In this document: piece by piece, positions 50,166-58,569 of the stretch
Layout of the letters: the number at the start of each line of letters is the position of its first letter
Numbering within the stretch: the first letter of the stretch is position 1
From: Phycisphaerae bacterium RAS1
Lineage (GTDB): Bacteria; Planctomycetota; Phycisphaerae; UBA1845; Fen-1342
Reading direction: 5' to 3'
Assembly: GCA_007859745.1 (NCBI GenBank)
Contig: SMLU01000001.1
Span: 2,418,001 to 2,482,000 of the forward strand
DNA length: 64,000 nt
The notes under the pieces: generated by a model
Told to the model about the DNA's origin: nothing
The model's database searches: none
The model's input: only the letters and a program-made list of their open reading frames with translations
Position numbers and translations under genes: made by a program

Positions 50166-53027
50166 ATGAACCGCCGCCCTTCCTGCTTCGCAGTGCTTCT
50201 GGCGCTGCTGATTTCGCCGGGCCTGAACGCCGCCGAGCCGCTGCTGCGCGACGAGCGCAACCTGACGGGCAAGCTGGCCAACGGCGTGTCGTGGATCTAC
50301 CGGCAGAACAACAACCCGCCGGGCAAGATGGCCCTGACGATGCACGTGCGCAGCGGCTCGCTGAATGAGAGCGACGCGCAGCGCGGCCTGGCGCACTTCA
50401 TCGAGCACATGTGCTTCAACGGGACGGAGAATTTCCCGCCCGGCAAGCTGGTGCCCTATTTCGAGAGCATCGGCATGGAATTCGGCGCCGACCTGAACGC
50501 CTTTACCAGCTTCGACCAGACCGCCTACGAGCTGTTTCTCCCGGATACGACCGCCGAGCAGATCGACAAGGCGCTGATGGTTCTCAGCGACTACGCCTTT
50601 CGCTGCACGTTCGATCCCAAGGAGATCGACGACGAGCGCGGCGTCATCCTGGCGGAGAAGCGCGCCCGCGAAAACGTGGGCGAACGCATCCGCGACAAGT
50701 TGTGGCCCGAGCTTTACGCCGGTTCGCGCTTCGCCGAGCGGCTACCGATCGGAACGGAGGAGATCGTCTCCAAGGCCGGGCGCGACGCGTTTGTGGACTA
50801 CTACCGCGCCTGGTACCGCCCGGAGAACATCACGGTCATGATGGTCGGCGACGCGGAGGCGGAGCGCGTCACGCCGCTCATCGAGAAGTGGTTCGGGTCG
50901 TACAAGTCCGACGATCCCGCCCGGCCGCAGCAGGGGGCGGAGTTCAAGCCGTACGAGAGCGAACGGGCGATCGTGGTGAGCGAGCCGCAGATGTCGATCT
51001 GCACGCTGACCATTTACAACATTCTGCCGGGCCGCGAGCCGACGACGACCGTCGAGCAGCTTCGCAGCGACCTGATCGAGGGCATCGCGGGGTGGATCCT
51101 TCAGCGCCGCTGCAGCGACCGCGTCAAGAAGGGTCAGGCTGATTTCCAGACCGCCGGCGCGGGAGTCGGGCGTTTCTTCCGCGACGCCACGCTGGCCACC
51201 GCCGTCGCCAGCGGCCCGCCGGAAAAGTGGGAGAAGATGCTCGATCAACTCATCGAAGAACTGAATCGCGCCCGGCAGTTCGGCTTTACACCTCGCGAGC
51301 TGGAGCTGGCCTCCAAGGACATTCTGGCCGACGCCGAGCGGGCCGTCCGCACCGAGTCGACCCGCAATTCCAACGGCATCCTGGCGGAAATCCGGGGAAG
51401 CCTGAACGAAATGGAACCGGTGCTGTCCGCCCAGCAGGAGCTGGAGCTGACGCAGCGGCTGCTGCCGACCATCAAGGTCGAGGAAGTCGGCGCCGTCTTC
51501 GCGACGGCTTTCGCCCCCGGCCGGTACACGTACGTCAGCACGACCGACCAGCGGGATGACCTGAAGAACCCGAGCCGCGACGAGCTGCTGGCCGCCGCCC
51601 GCGCCGCCATGGCCCGCAGCGTCACGCCACCCGTGGACGAATCGCACGATAAGCAACTGCTGGCGCAGGAGCCGACGCCCGGCAACACGACGGACCGCAT
51701 GCTCGACGAGGAGCTGCAGATCACGACCGCCACGATGGCCAACGGCGTGCGCGTTCACCACCGTTTCATGGACTACAAGAAGGACCAGGTTCTGGTCTCC
51801 ATCGCGCTCGCCGGCGGGCAGATCGAAGAAACCGCCGACAACGCGGGAATCACGGAAGTCGCCGCGCTGATCCTGGGGCAGAAGGCGACCAGCCGCCTGA
51901 ACTCGACCGACATCACCGACCTGATGACCGGAAAGAACATTCAGGTCGGCGGCGGCGCGGCGGGCGACGCGTTCACGATCCGCATTTCCGGTTCGCCGCG
52001 CGACCTGGAGGACGGCTTGCGGCTCGCGCACGCCCTGCTCACCGACGGCCGCATCGAGTCGTCCGCGTTCGACAAGTGGCGCGAGGGCGCCGTTCAGCGG
52101 CTGGAGCTGCTGGCGTCGTTCCCGGAGTTCATTGCGCAAAAGACGCTGATCGAAACGCTCACCAACAATGACCCGCGCATGACGCTGCCGGACCGCGAAC
52201 GGATCGAACGGCAGAAGCTCGACGGGGCCCAGGCGTGGTTCGATCGCATCCGACAGAAGGCGCCGATCGAGGTCGCCGTCGTGGGCGAGCTCGCGATGGA
52301 ACACGCCCTGCCGCTGGTGCAGAAGTACCTCGGTTCGCTGCCGCGGCGGCCGAAATTCGCCGAGACGCTCGATCCGCTGCGGGTGGTGAAACGCAGGCCC
52401 GGCCCGATCGACGTGAAGGCCTCCGTGGAAACCAAGTCTGACAAAGCGATGGTGATCTCGGGCTTCATCGGCGCCGACGCGCGCCAGGTGGATGACGACC
52501 GGGCCCTTCAACTGGCGTCGAACATCCTCAGCAGCCGGCTGATCAAGCGCGTGCGCGAGGAGCTGGCGCTGGTCTATTCGCTCTCGGCCAGCAACCGCGC
52601 CGCGACGGTCTATCGCGACATGGGAACGTTCCTCACCGGCGCGGCGTGCGCGCCCGGCAAGGCGGCGCAGGTCGCCGAGGAAATCGAGAAGATCTACGCC
52701 GCCTTTGCCGAGAGCGGCCCGACCGATGAAGAGCTCGCCAACGCCAAGAAGCAGATTCTCAACAACCTCGACACGCAGACCAAGGAACCGGGCTACTGGC
52801 TGGGCGTGCTGGCGACGCTCGATCTGCATAACCGCAAACTGGACGACGAGAAGCGCGACAAGGCCGCCTTCGAATCGGCGACCGCCGAACAGTTGAAGCG
52901 CGTCTTTAACAAGTACTACAAGCCCGAGCGGACGTTCCGCGTCATCGCGGCGCCGGCCGCGAGCGAGTCGCCGGCGAGCGCGCCGGCCGCGGAGCGCCAG
53001 CCTGAGCCGGCGGCGGCGCCGGGGTAA
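50166..53027 (+). CDS. exported M16-family zinc metalloprotease (pitrilysin-like)
   Basis: 953 aa from ATG 50166. Signal peptide MNRRPSCFAVLLALLISPGL ends near NAAEP. The inverted zinc motif HFIEH (residues 77-81, AHFIEHMCFNGTENFP) and the downstream glutamates (E157/E164 in DDERGVILAE) give a complete active site in the first half. The second half (from about 530, MANGVRVHHRF) repeats the fold without a zinc motif, as in single-chain M16 proteases. The tail is Ala/Pro/Glu-rich. Likely a periplasmic peptidase that degrades small peptides. Confidence 0.92.
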   Translation: MNRRPSCFAVLLALLISPGLNAAEPLLRDERNLTGKLANGVSWIYRQNNNPPGKMALTMHVRSGSLNESDAQRGLAHFIEHMCFNGTENFPPGKLVPYFESIGMEFGADLNAFTSFDQTAYELFLPDTTAEQIDKALMVLSDYAFRCTFDPKEIDDERGVILAEKRARENVGERIRDKLWPELYAGSRFAERLPIGTEEIVSKAGRDAFVDYYRAWYRPENITVMMVGDAEAERVTPLIEKWFGSYKSDDPARPQQGAEFKPYESERAIVVSEPQMSICTLTIYNILPGREPTTTVEQLRSDLIEGIAGWILQRRCSDRVKKGQADFQTAGAGVGRFFRDATLATAVASGPPEKWEKMLDQLIEELNRARQFGFTPRELELASKDILADAERAVRTESTRNSNGILAEIRGSLNEMEPVLSAQQELELTQRLLPTIKVEEVGAVFATAFAPGRYTYVSTTDQRDDLKNPSRDELLAAARAAMARSVTPPVDESHDKQLLAQEPTPGNTTDRMLDEELQITTATMANGVRVHHRFMDYKKDQVLVSIALAGGQIEETADNAGITEVAALILGQKATSRLNSTDITDLMTGKNIQVGGGAAGDAFTIRISGSPRDLEDGLRLAHALLTDGRIESSAFDKWREGAVQRLELLASFPEFIAQKTLIETLTNNDPRMTLPDRERIERQKLDGAQAWFDRIRQKAPIEVAVVGELAMEHALPLVQKYLGSLPRRPKFAETLDPLRVVKRRPGPIDVKASVETKSDKAMVISGFIGADARQVDDDRALQLASNILSSRLIKRVREELALVYSLSASNRAATVYRDMGTFLTGAACAPGKAAQVAEEIEKIYAAFAESGPTDEELANAKKQILNNLDTQTKEPGYWLGVLATLDLHNRKLDDEKRDKAAFESATAEQLKRVFNKYYKPERTFRVIAAPAASESPASAPAAERQPEPAAAPG

Positions 53028-53030
53028 TGG

Positions 53031-53110
53031 CGAATGTCGAATGTCGAATGTCGAATGATGAAAGCGTCCGCGGCGAATTTCGACATTCAGCATTCGACAT
53101 TCGACATTTT
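53031..53110. repeat. hairpin repeat, family K
   Basis: CGAATGTCGAATGTCGAATG faces its inverse CATTCGACATTCGACATT across about 40 bp. It occupies the gap between the M16 stop and the DnaJ-domain gene; a longer frame from ATG 53027 would translate it and is not preferred. Confidence 0.8.
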
Positions 53111-53134
53111 CCTGTGCGTTGGCGGAGCCACGGA

Positions 53135-53677
53135 ATGGGTGCTTCTGAAGGCGCGAGCGAGGCGTTTCACCGCTTTCTGCGCCGCGTCTGGCAGCGCGAC
53201 ATTCGCCCGCTTCTGAGCGGGGTTCAGGCGGATCGCCGGGCGCGCTATGCCCGAGCCGGCGGGAAGGCGGCCGCGGCGGCGGGGCTTCTGCTGGACGGCG
53301 CGCTGCGGCTGCGCGGCCGGCCCTTCACCCGCTTTTTGACGGTCATGGGGTCGAGCCTGGGCGCCATCGCTCCGGATGTTTTCGAGTGGGACCTGTTCGC
53401 CCGGCTCAAACCAGAGCAGCGCAGCGCCGCCGAAGGGCGCGTCGAGCGGGCGGCGCGCGAACTGCCTGATGCCGAAGCGCTCGCGCTGTTCGAGCTGTCG
53501 CCGTCCGCCACGCGCGACGATCTGCGGTCGGCCTGGCGCGGCGCCGCGCAGCGCTGGCACCCGGACAAAGCGCCCGACGAACAGCAGCGCGCCGAGCACC
53601 AGGTGCGATTCCTGACCTACCAGGCGGCGTACGAACGCCTGACCGAAGCTTTCGACGAGGGACGGCTACCGATCTGA
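53135..53677 (+). CDS. DnaJ-domain protein
   Basis: 180 aa from ATG 53135 (MGASEGASEAFHRFLRR). The first 110 residues are basic and helical with a hydrophobic middle and are unrecognised. The C-terminal 65 residues are a J domain: ALALFELSPSATRDDLRSAW, then the HPD motif in RWHPDKAPDEQQRAEHQVRF and ayerLTEAF. The J domain would stimulate a DnaK-type chaperone; a C-terminal position is like DjlA. It follows the M16 gene in the same direction, with a repeat between. Confidence 0.78.
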   Translation: MGASEGASEAFHRFLRRVWQRDIRPLLSGVQADRRARYARAGGKAAAAAGLLLDGALRLRGRPFTRFLTVMGSSLGAIAPDVFEWDLFARLKPEQRSAAEGRVERAARELPDAEALALFELSPSATRDDLRSAWRGAAQRWHPDKAPDEQQRAEHQVRFLTYQAAYERLTEAFDEGRLPI

Positions 53678-53959
53678 GTTCGGGCGGGCTGGGATTGCGT
53701 GGAGGGGGCGTCCCTATCGGCGGTCCTGGAGTACCGAGGCCCGCTCCGCTTACCAGGACCACCAGCACAGGCGGGTGCGATGCTTATTCGCCCATATCTG
53801 TACGAAAGCCGCGGCTTGCCGGGACCGCCCTAGAATGACGGGCATCCCTGGTCGCCAGGGCCATGCCGGACGCCCCCGCCCTGCGGCGCTTTTCGGCGGC
53901 CAAAAGCGCCCATAGAATGCCGCGGCGGAAGAACTTGCGGGGGAGACGGAGTCGCGGCG

Positions 53960-54550
53960 ATGAAGTTGCCCAGTCTGAGCCAGCCCGAGCGCTATCGCGG
54001 ACTCTACATCTTCGACTTCGGCGAATGGACGGCGGTCGGTTACACCGCGGAGGAGATCGCCATCCTGCTCGATAGCGAGGTTTACAAGGGCGGGAAGGTG
54101 TACAAGATTCATCGGGCGTCTCCCGACGGCCGGCTCGAAATCCGCGGAATATCAGGCGTCCGTTTCAACACGGAGTGCGGACTGTTCTTCTATCGCGACG
54201 CCGGTGACGACGCTCGTCGGGATTTCGAGGAGCTGAACGCGATCGCTGACGACACGCCGCCCCCCAGCCGGGCGTTCGTCCAGCTTGCGGATCGCGGTTC
54301 GCAGGTCGATCGCGGCCGCTACGTCACCGCCCTGATCTACCCGGCCGAATTCGACGACGATGTTTGCCGCTGGCTGATCGAGTGCGGATTTGTCGGCGGG
54401 GACACGGTGGAGGGCGGGGTCAGTCACGTTTCAAACTACTATGGCGAGCAGAAAACACTGCTCGATCGCCGGCAGTTATGGAGCAGCAGCGTACCATCCC
54501 GCTCCGCGGACGAAGTTCTGGCAACGGTTCGCTTGGCCGTTCAGCGCTAG
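53960..54550 (+). CDS. conserved-looking hypothetical protein
   Basis: 196 aa from ATG 53960, preceded by GGGGGAGACGGAG. Soluble, no signal peptide. It begins LSQPERYRGLYIFDFGEWTA, then VGYTAEEIAILLDSEVYKGG, with a mixed alpha/beta pattern and several Tyr/Asp. Not recognised. It stands in a 280-bp gap-flanked position after the DnaJ-domain gene. Codon choice and third-base GC match the neighbours, so it is a real gene rather than a shadow. Confidence 0.7.
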   Translation: MKLPSLSQPERYRGLYIFDFGEWTAVGYTAEEIAILLDSEVYKGGKVYKIHRASPDGRLEIRGISGVRFNTECGLFFYRDAGDDARRDFEELNAIADDTPPPSRAFVQLADRGSQVDRGRYVTALIYPAEFDDDVCRWLIECGFVGGDTVEGGVSHVSNYYGEQKTLLDRRQLWSSSVPSRSADEVLATVRLAVQR

Positions 54551-54783
54551 TCCGCCGCCGCCGTCGCACGCGGTTCCACACCTGGCTGTGGGACGTGGCG
54601 ACGTGGCTTCTGGCGCTGCGCCGCGCGCGGCAGAAGGATGCCCACGTCCGGGCGCTGTTGCAGCGATCGCAGGCGCGGGGAATGGGGTTGCGGATGACCG
54701 AGGCGCTGCGGGACAAGCTCCGCCCGGGATGGCTGAAGCTGCACGCGCCGCGCGATGCGCATAAGGACAAATGCGACCAGTAG
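54478..54783 (+). CDS. possible small basic protein overlapping the previous gene
   Basis: 101 codons from ATG 54478, overlapping the 3' end of the previous gene by 73 bp in another frame. After the overlap it reads RFHTWLWDVATWLLALRRAR and ARGMGLRMTEALRDKLRPGW, basic and helical. A later start is possible. Kept at low confidence because no homologue or ribosome site was recognised. Confidence 0.3.
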   Translation: MEQQRTIPLRGRSSGNGSLGRSALVRRRRRTRFHTWLWDVATWLLALRRARQKDAHVRALLQRSQARGMGLRMTEALRDKLRPGWLKLHAPRDAHKDKCDQ

Positions 54784-54805
54784 CCCGGCCGCCCCCGGCC
54801 GGCCC

Positions 54806-54867
54806 GTCGCGTCGGACCTCTGTGTCCGACGGTGACTTCAGCGTCGGACGCGGAGGTCCGACGCTAC
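54806..54867. repeat. hairpin repeat, family F copy 2
   Basis: 62 bp, the same ends as 12960-13021 (GTCGCGTCGGA … TCCGACGCTAC), with palindromes CGTCGGACCTCTGTGTCCGACG and CGTCGGACGCGGAGGTCCGACG. Confidence 0.87.
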
Positions 54868-54884
54868 AGCCCAGCCCCACGAAC

Positions 54885-56177
54885 TCACTCGGATTCTTCA
54901 AGCGGGGCGTACAGCGTCCGCCGCACGTGCCGCAGCGACCACCAGGCCCACGCCCATCCGGCCGTTGCCAGCAGGTGCGGAATCAGCGTTTTCAGAACGA
55001 AGCTCGCGCCGGGCGGGCCGGCATTCGCGGGGGCGACGCGTTCAAGGAAATACAGCGCTGCGGCCAGCAGGGGCGCCACGATCACGATTGCAACGCCGAC
55101 GGTCCGCGTGGCGCTGCGGCCGAGCACGTCGCCGATTTCCGGATCATGAAGCACAGCGCACACCAGCAGCGGGGCGGCGACGAGATTCAGCGTGTAGAAC
55201 TCGAGCGTTGAGCCGAACGCGAAGAGAACCCCCGCGCCGGCTGCGATCGCGCCGGCCATGCCGAAGATCGCCCCCAGCGAGCCTTCCTTGTTCTGGCGCG
55301 ACATCGCGCAGGCCCAGGCGGCCATGGCGGCGTCGCCCAGCCGCGCCAGGACCGCCAGATTCGGCACGAGCACCCAGAGCTTGAGCGTCAGCACGATCAG
55401 CACCAGCGTGTTGATGACCTTCAGGTGCGCTTCCCCGTCGCCATCGAACCAGCGCGCCAGCGTGGGCATGGTGAACTGCTTGCCACACTCGGAACAGCGC
55501 AGCTTTCCGCCGGGTTGAAGCGGATAGCCGCACGCCAGGCAGCGCAGCGCGTGATGGGGCTCGACGTCAAACACGTCCTTGGAAGAGGCGTGAATCGGCG
55601 GTGCGTGCATCGGCGGCGCCACTGACGGCCGTTTTTGCTGGGAATTTGCAGGAGCAGCCATGGGAGCAGCTTGAGCACCGGGCGGATTCGCGGCCGGTGG
55701 CCTGGGTTCCGCCGGGCGAACGGCGTACGGGGCCGGAGATGGCGATGGCGCGGGGGAAGTCGCGGGCGCGGCGGGCTGCGGCTTCGGCTTCGGGGTGGAA
55801 GGCGTTGCGGGGGGAGCGGTCGGCTTCGGAGCCGTCGGAGGCGCTGCCACAGCGGGAGGCTTCTGTACCGGCGGAGCGGGGGATTGTTGCGTCGCCGCGG
55901 CGGATCGCGTCGCTGTGGGCACGGGCGCGGGCGCCGGTTTAGGCTGCGCGGCCGGCGGCGCGACGGATGCCGGGCGCGGCGCAACGGACGCCGCCGCCGG
56001 GGCTTTCTGCAGCGCGGCGGGGGCTTGAGTCGAGGTCGGCGGCGGTTTGGCCGCGGCGGGGGCGGGCTTCGGCGCGGGCGCCGGTCGCGGCGACGGCGGT
56101 CGATGCGGCCCCTCCGACTGCCGCGCCAGCCGCTCCAGGGCGTCGATGTTCTCGTCAGCCGTGTTTTTCTCGGCCAT
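54885..56177 (-). CDS. zinc-ribbon membrane protein with long Pro/Ala-rich N-terminus
   Basis: 430 aa from ATG 56177. Residues about 20-200 are a low-complexity Pro/Ala/Lys stretch. A zinc ribbon follows (LRCLACGYPLQPGGKLRCSE plus CGKQF, two CxxC pairs). Then come about five transmembrane helices (VINTLVLIVLTLKLWVLVPN, GAIFGMAGAIAAGAGVLFAF, FYTLNLVAAPLLVCAVL, TVGVAIVIVAPLLAAALYFL, IPHLLATAGWAWAW). The soluble parts probably face the cytoplasm. Similar zinc-ribbon plus membrane proteins are common in planctomycetes without known function. Confidence 0.75.
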   Translation of the reverse strand: MAEKNTADENIDALERLARQSEGPHRPPSPRPAPAPKPAPAAAKPPPTSTQAPAALQKAPAAASVAPRPASVAPPAAQPKPAPAPVPTATRSAAATQQSPAPPVQKPPAVAAPPTAPKPTAPPATPSTPKPKPQPAAPATSPAPSPSPAPYAVRPAEPRPPAANPPGAQAAPMAAPANSQQKRPSVAPPMHAPPIHASSKDVFDVEPHHALRCLACGYPLQPGGKLRCSECGKQFTMPTLARWFDGDGEAHLKVINTLVLIVLTLKLWVLVPNLAVLARLGDAAMAAWACAMSRQNKEGSLGAIFGMAGAIAAGAGVLFAFGSTLEFYTLNLVAAPLLVCAVLHDPEIGDVLGRSATRTVGVAIVIVAPLLAAALYFLERVAPANAGPPGASFVLKTLIPHLLATAGWAWAWWSLRHVRRTLYAPLEESE

Positions 56178-56370
56178 CGCAGCTTTCCGCCGGATTCAAC
56201 AACGCCGACCCCTTCTTCGGGCGGCGTGCGACCGTCTCCGGGCCGCACCATGAAGTTTATACCAACGCCGCCTGTCGGCGCTACTTTCCCGTATCAGGCA
56301 GCCCGGCCGGTCGTTATCATGAGTGCTTACGTCAGCCACCGAATCGGCTTGACCTAGAAAGTCCGGAGCC

Positions 56371-57183
56371 ATGCGGCTTTTGATCATCGGCGACATTGTC
56401 GGTCGCCCGGGAAAGCACGCCTGCTCGCAGATCATCCCCCGTCTCATTCAAGACCGGCAGATCGACTTTGTCATTGCCAACGCCGAAAACGCTTCCGCCG
56501 GCAGCGGGCTGACGCCGCAGATGTTCAAAAAGCTGCGGCACTACGGCGTCGACGCCTGCACGATGGGCGACCATATTTACAAGCGTCGCGAAATCTATGC
56601 GCTGCTGGAGTCCAGCGATCGCATCGTGCGGCCGGCCAATTACCCGGCCGAGTCGGTCGGCCGCGACATGGCCATCGTTCCGTCGCGCAGCGGAGCGCGC
56701 GTGGCGGTGATTTCCGTCATCGGCCGCACGTACATGAACGTGCGGGCCGACTGTCCCTTTCACGCCGTCGATCGTGTGCTCGCGCAGCTCCCGGCGGAGG
56801 TGAAGGTGATCGTCGTTGACGTGCACGCCGAGACCACCAGCGAAAAATGGGCGATGGGCTGGTACCTCGACGGGCGCTGCACGGCGGTGGTCGGCACGCA
56901 CACGCACATTCAGACCGCCGACGAATGCGTGCTGCCCGCGGGCACGGCGTACATCACCGATCTGGGCATGACCGGGCCATACGACTCGGTCCTCGGCCGC
57001 GACAAAACGGCCGTGATCCGGGCGCTGGTGACGGGCATGCCGCATCCGTACAACGTGGCCGAGCGGGCGGCGCGCCTGTCGGGCGTCATCGTCGATTGCG
57101 ACGCGGAGAGCGGGCGGGCGCGCTCGATCGAGCGCGTGCACATCGCCGACGACTCGCCCATTCCGCCAGGCGAGGATGAATGA
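56371..57183 (+). CDS. ymdB: YmdB-family metallophosphoesterase
   Basis: 270 aa. TIGR00282-type binuclear metallophosphoesterase, whose studied members hydrolyse 2',3'-cyclic AMP or related phosphodiesters. Motifs: MRLLIIGDIVGRPGKHA at the start, FVIANAENASAGSGLTPQMF, CTMGDHIYKRREI (Asp where most phosphoesterases have GNH), VDVHAETTSEKWAMGWYLDG and VVGTHTHIQTADECVLP with ITDLGMTGPYDSVLG. All are at normal spacing. In many bacteria it neighbours rny; no rny is seen here. Confidence 0.92.
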   Translation: MRLLIIGDIVGRPGKHACSQIIPRLIQDRQIDFVIANAENASAGSGLTPQMFKKLRHYGVDACTMGDHIYKRREIYALLESSDRIVRPANYPAESVGRDMAIVPSRSGARVAVISVIGRTYMNVRADCPFHAVDRVLAQLPAEVKVIVVDVHAETTSEKWAMGWYLDGRCTAVVGTHTHIQTADECVLPAGTAYITDLGMTGPYDSVLGRDKTAVIRALVTGMPHPYNVAERAARLSGVIVDCDAESGRARSIERVHIADDSPIPPGEDE

Positions 57184-57189
57184 CCGCGG

Positions 57190-57483
57190 TCAGCGGCGCG
57201 GCGAGCTGGTCGCGCTGCCGCCGGTCGCATCGCCGCCGGTGTTGTTGTCCGTGGTTGCACCGGCGGTGCCCGAGCCTTCCGGGTCGGTGACGGCGAAGAG
57301 CCCATCGACCAGGCCCAGCGCGATATTCCGCGCGCCGGTCTGGAGCAGGTCATTCGATGCGGCGCGGAATTCCGTGAAGACCGCGTCCTGACAGGCGGTC
57401 GACGCCAGGCCGAGGAAAGCGGTCGCCAGCGCGACGATTGCGTGGCTTCGGCACCTGTTGCGCGTCAAGCAAGAACGACTCAT
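57190..57483 (-). CDS. small exported Cys protein related in plan to the 15-kb peptide cluster
   Basis: 97 aa from ATG 57483 with AAGGAG eight bases upstream. MSRSCLTRNRCRSHAIVALA and TAFLGLASTAC form an export signal ending in a Cys with a near-lipobox. Then QDAVFTEFRAASNDLLQTGA and RNIALGLVDGLFAVTDPEG form an amphipathic helix candidate, and the C-terminus is Gly/Thr/Ser/Asn-rich. The plan (short signal, Cys, helix) is that of the four tiny peptides at 15118-15923 but with a longer tail. Its stop is 6 bp from the end of the convergent ymdB. Confidence 0.65.
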   Translation of the reverse strand: MSRSCLTRNRCRSHAIVALATAFLGLASTACQDAVFTEFRAASNDLLQTGARNIALGLVDGLFAVTDPEGSGTAGATTDNNTGGDATGGSATSSPRR

Positions 57484-57621
57484 TCGGCGGCTCCTTGTAC
57501 TATTTCCGCAAGCTCCGCCTGCGGCGCGACTTGTCGTGGCCGCGCGATCGTGGTAACGATGCGCAGGTCGCTGCGGGTGAGATATGGCAATTCTCGTGCC
57601 GGTGTATCGGGAGCTCGCCAC

Positions 57622-58569
57622 GTGAAATGGACCCACCGGCCCGGCCCGTGCGAGTCACTGGCGGTGGCGCTCTGCGCCGTCCTTGCGGACCGCGGCGTTT
57701 CCGTTTCGTACGAGCAGCTTGTCTTCGAACTGGGGCTGGGCATGGCGCTGACCGCCGACCCGGGACGGCCGGTGTGGCAGTGGGCCGAACTGGCTCGCGA
57801 CGCCGCACTGGTCGAAACCGCCGCCCTGCATGGTTTGCGCGTGCGCGACATGCACCCGCCGGACGCGGCCGTCGGGCTGGAATCGTCGGCCGAGTATCCG
57901 CAGCACTTCGAGGATAGCTACCGTCCGCTCATCCGGCGCGCGTTGGAATACGGGCAGGTCGTGCTGGCGTGGGGCGGCTGGCCGCCGCCGGCCGAGCACG
58001 AGTGGGGCGTGATCTGCGAGCAGCGCGGCGAGGCGCTCTTGGGTTTCGTCAATGGCGGCGACCGTCGGGCAGTGCGCCACGCCGGATCGTCGCCGCAGGC
58101 GTATGTCGTCGAGGACGTTGTGCCGGCCGCGCCGAGCGCGCCCGACGTCATTGCTCACGCGGTGGCGTCCACGCTTCGCTTCTGGGACGGATCGCTGGCG
58201 GACTCGCATGGCGTTCAGAGCGGCGAAGAGGCATACGTACGTTGGATTGCGACAACGCGCGGTGCGGGGCCCGAAGCCTCGGTCGAACCGCATTACGAAC
58301 TGTGCCGCCGGTTGGGCGCGGCGCGAACGTCTGTGTCGGATGCTTGCGAGCTGCTTGGGGCCGGCCTGGATGGCGCGGCGGCACGGCTGGCGCGGGCCTG
58401 GTCGCGGGCGTCGCTTGAGTCGTCCGCTGCGATGACCTGTCAGTCTGCAGCACGGGGCGCGCCCGCGGCCCGCGACCTTCGCGAGCTGATTGAGCGCGTC
58501 GAGCGCGGACGAACGGCCGAAGTTGAATTCCTGATGTCGCTCCGCCAATTCGCAAGAGGGGCGGCATGA
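57622..58569 (+). CDS. hypothetical protein with C39/papain-like features, coupled to dprA
   Basis: 315 aa from GTG 57622 (GGGAG eight bases upstream); ATG 57559 would add 21 residues. RPGPCESLAVALCAVLADRG near the N-terminus, GQVVLAWGGWPPPAEHEWGV in the middle and LLGFVNGGDRR follow the Cys…His…Asn/Asp order of C39-like cysteine peptidases or BtrH-type domains, but the match is loose. The C-terminal 110 residues are helical. Its stop overlaps the dprA start (ATGA). Function unknown; peptidase activity is a guess. Confidence 0.65.
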   Translation: MKWTHRPGPCESLAVALCAVLADRGVSVSYEQLVFELGLGMALTADPGRPVWQWAELARDAALVETAALHGLRVRDMHPPDAAVGLESSAEYPQHFEDSYRPLIRRALEYGQVVLAWGGWPPPAEHEWGVICEQRGEALLGFVNGGDRRAVRHAGSSPQAYVVEDVVPAAPSAPDVIAHAVASTLRFWDGSLADSHGVQSGEEAYVRWIATTRGAGPEASVEPHYELCRRLGAARTSVSDACELLGAGLDGAAARLARAWSRASLESSAAMTCQSAARGAPAARDLRELIERVERGRTAEVEFLMSLRQFARGAA

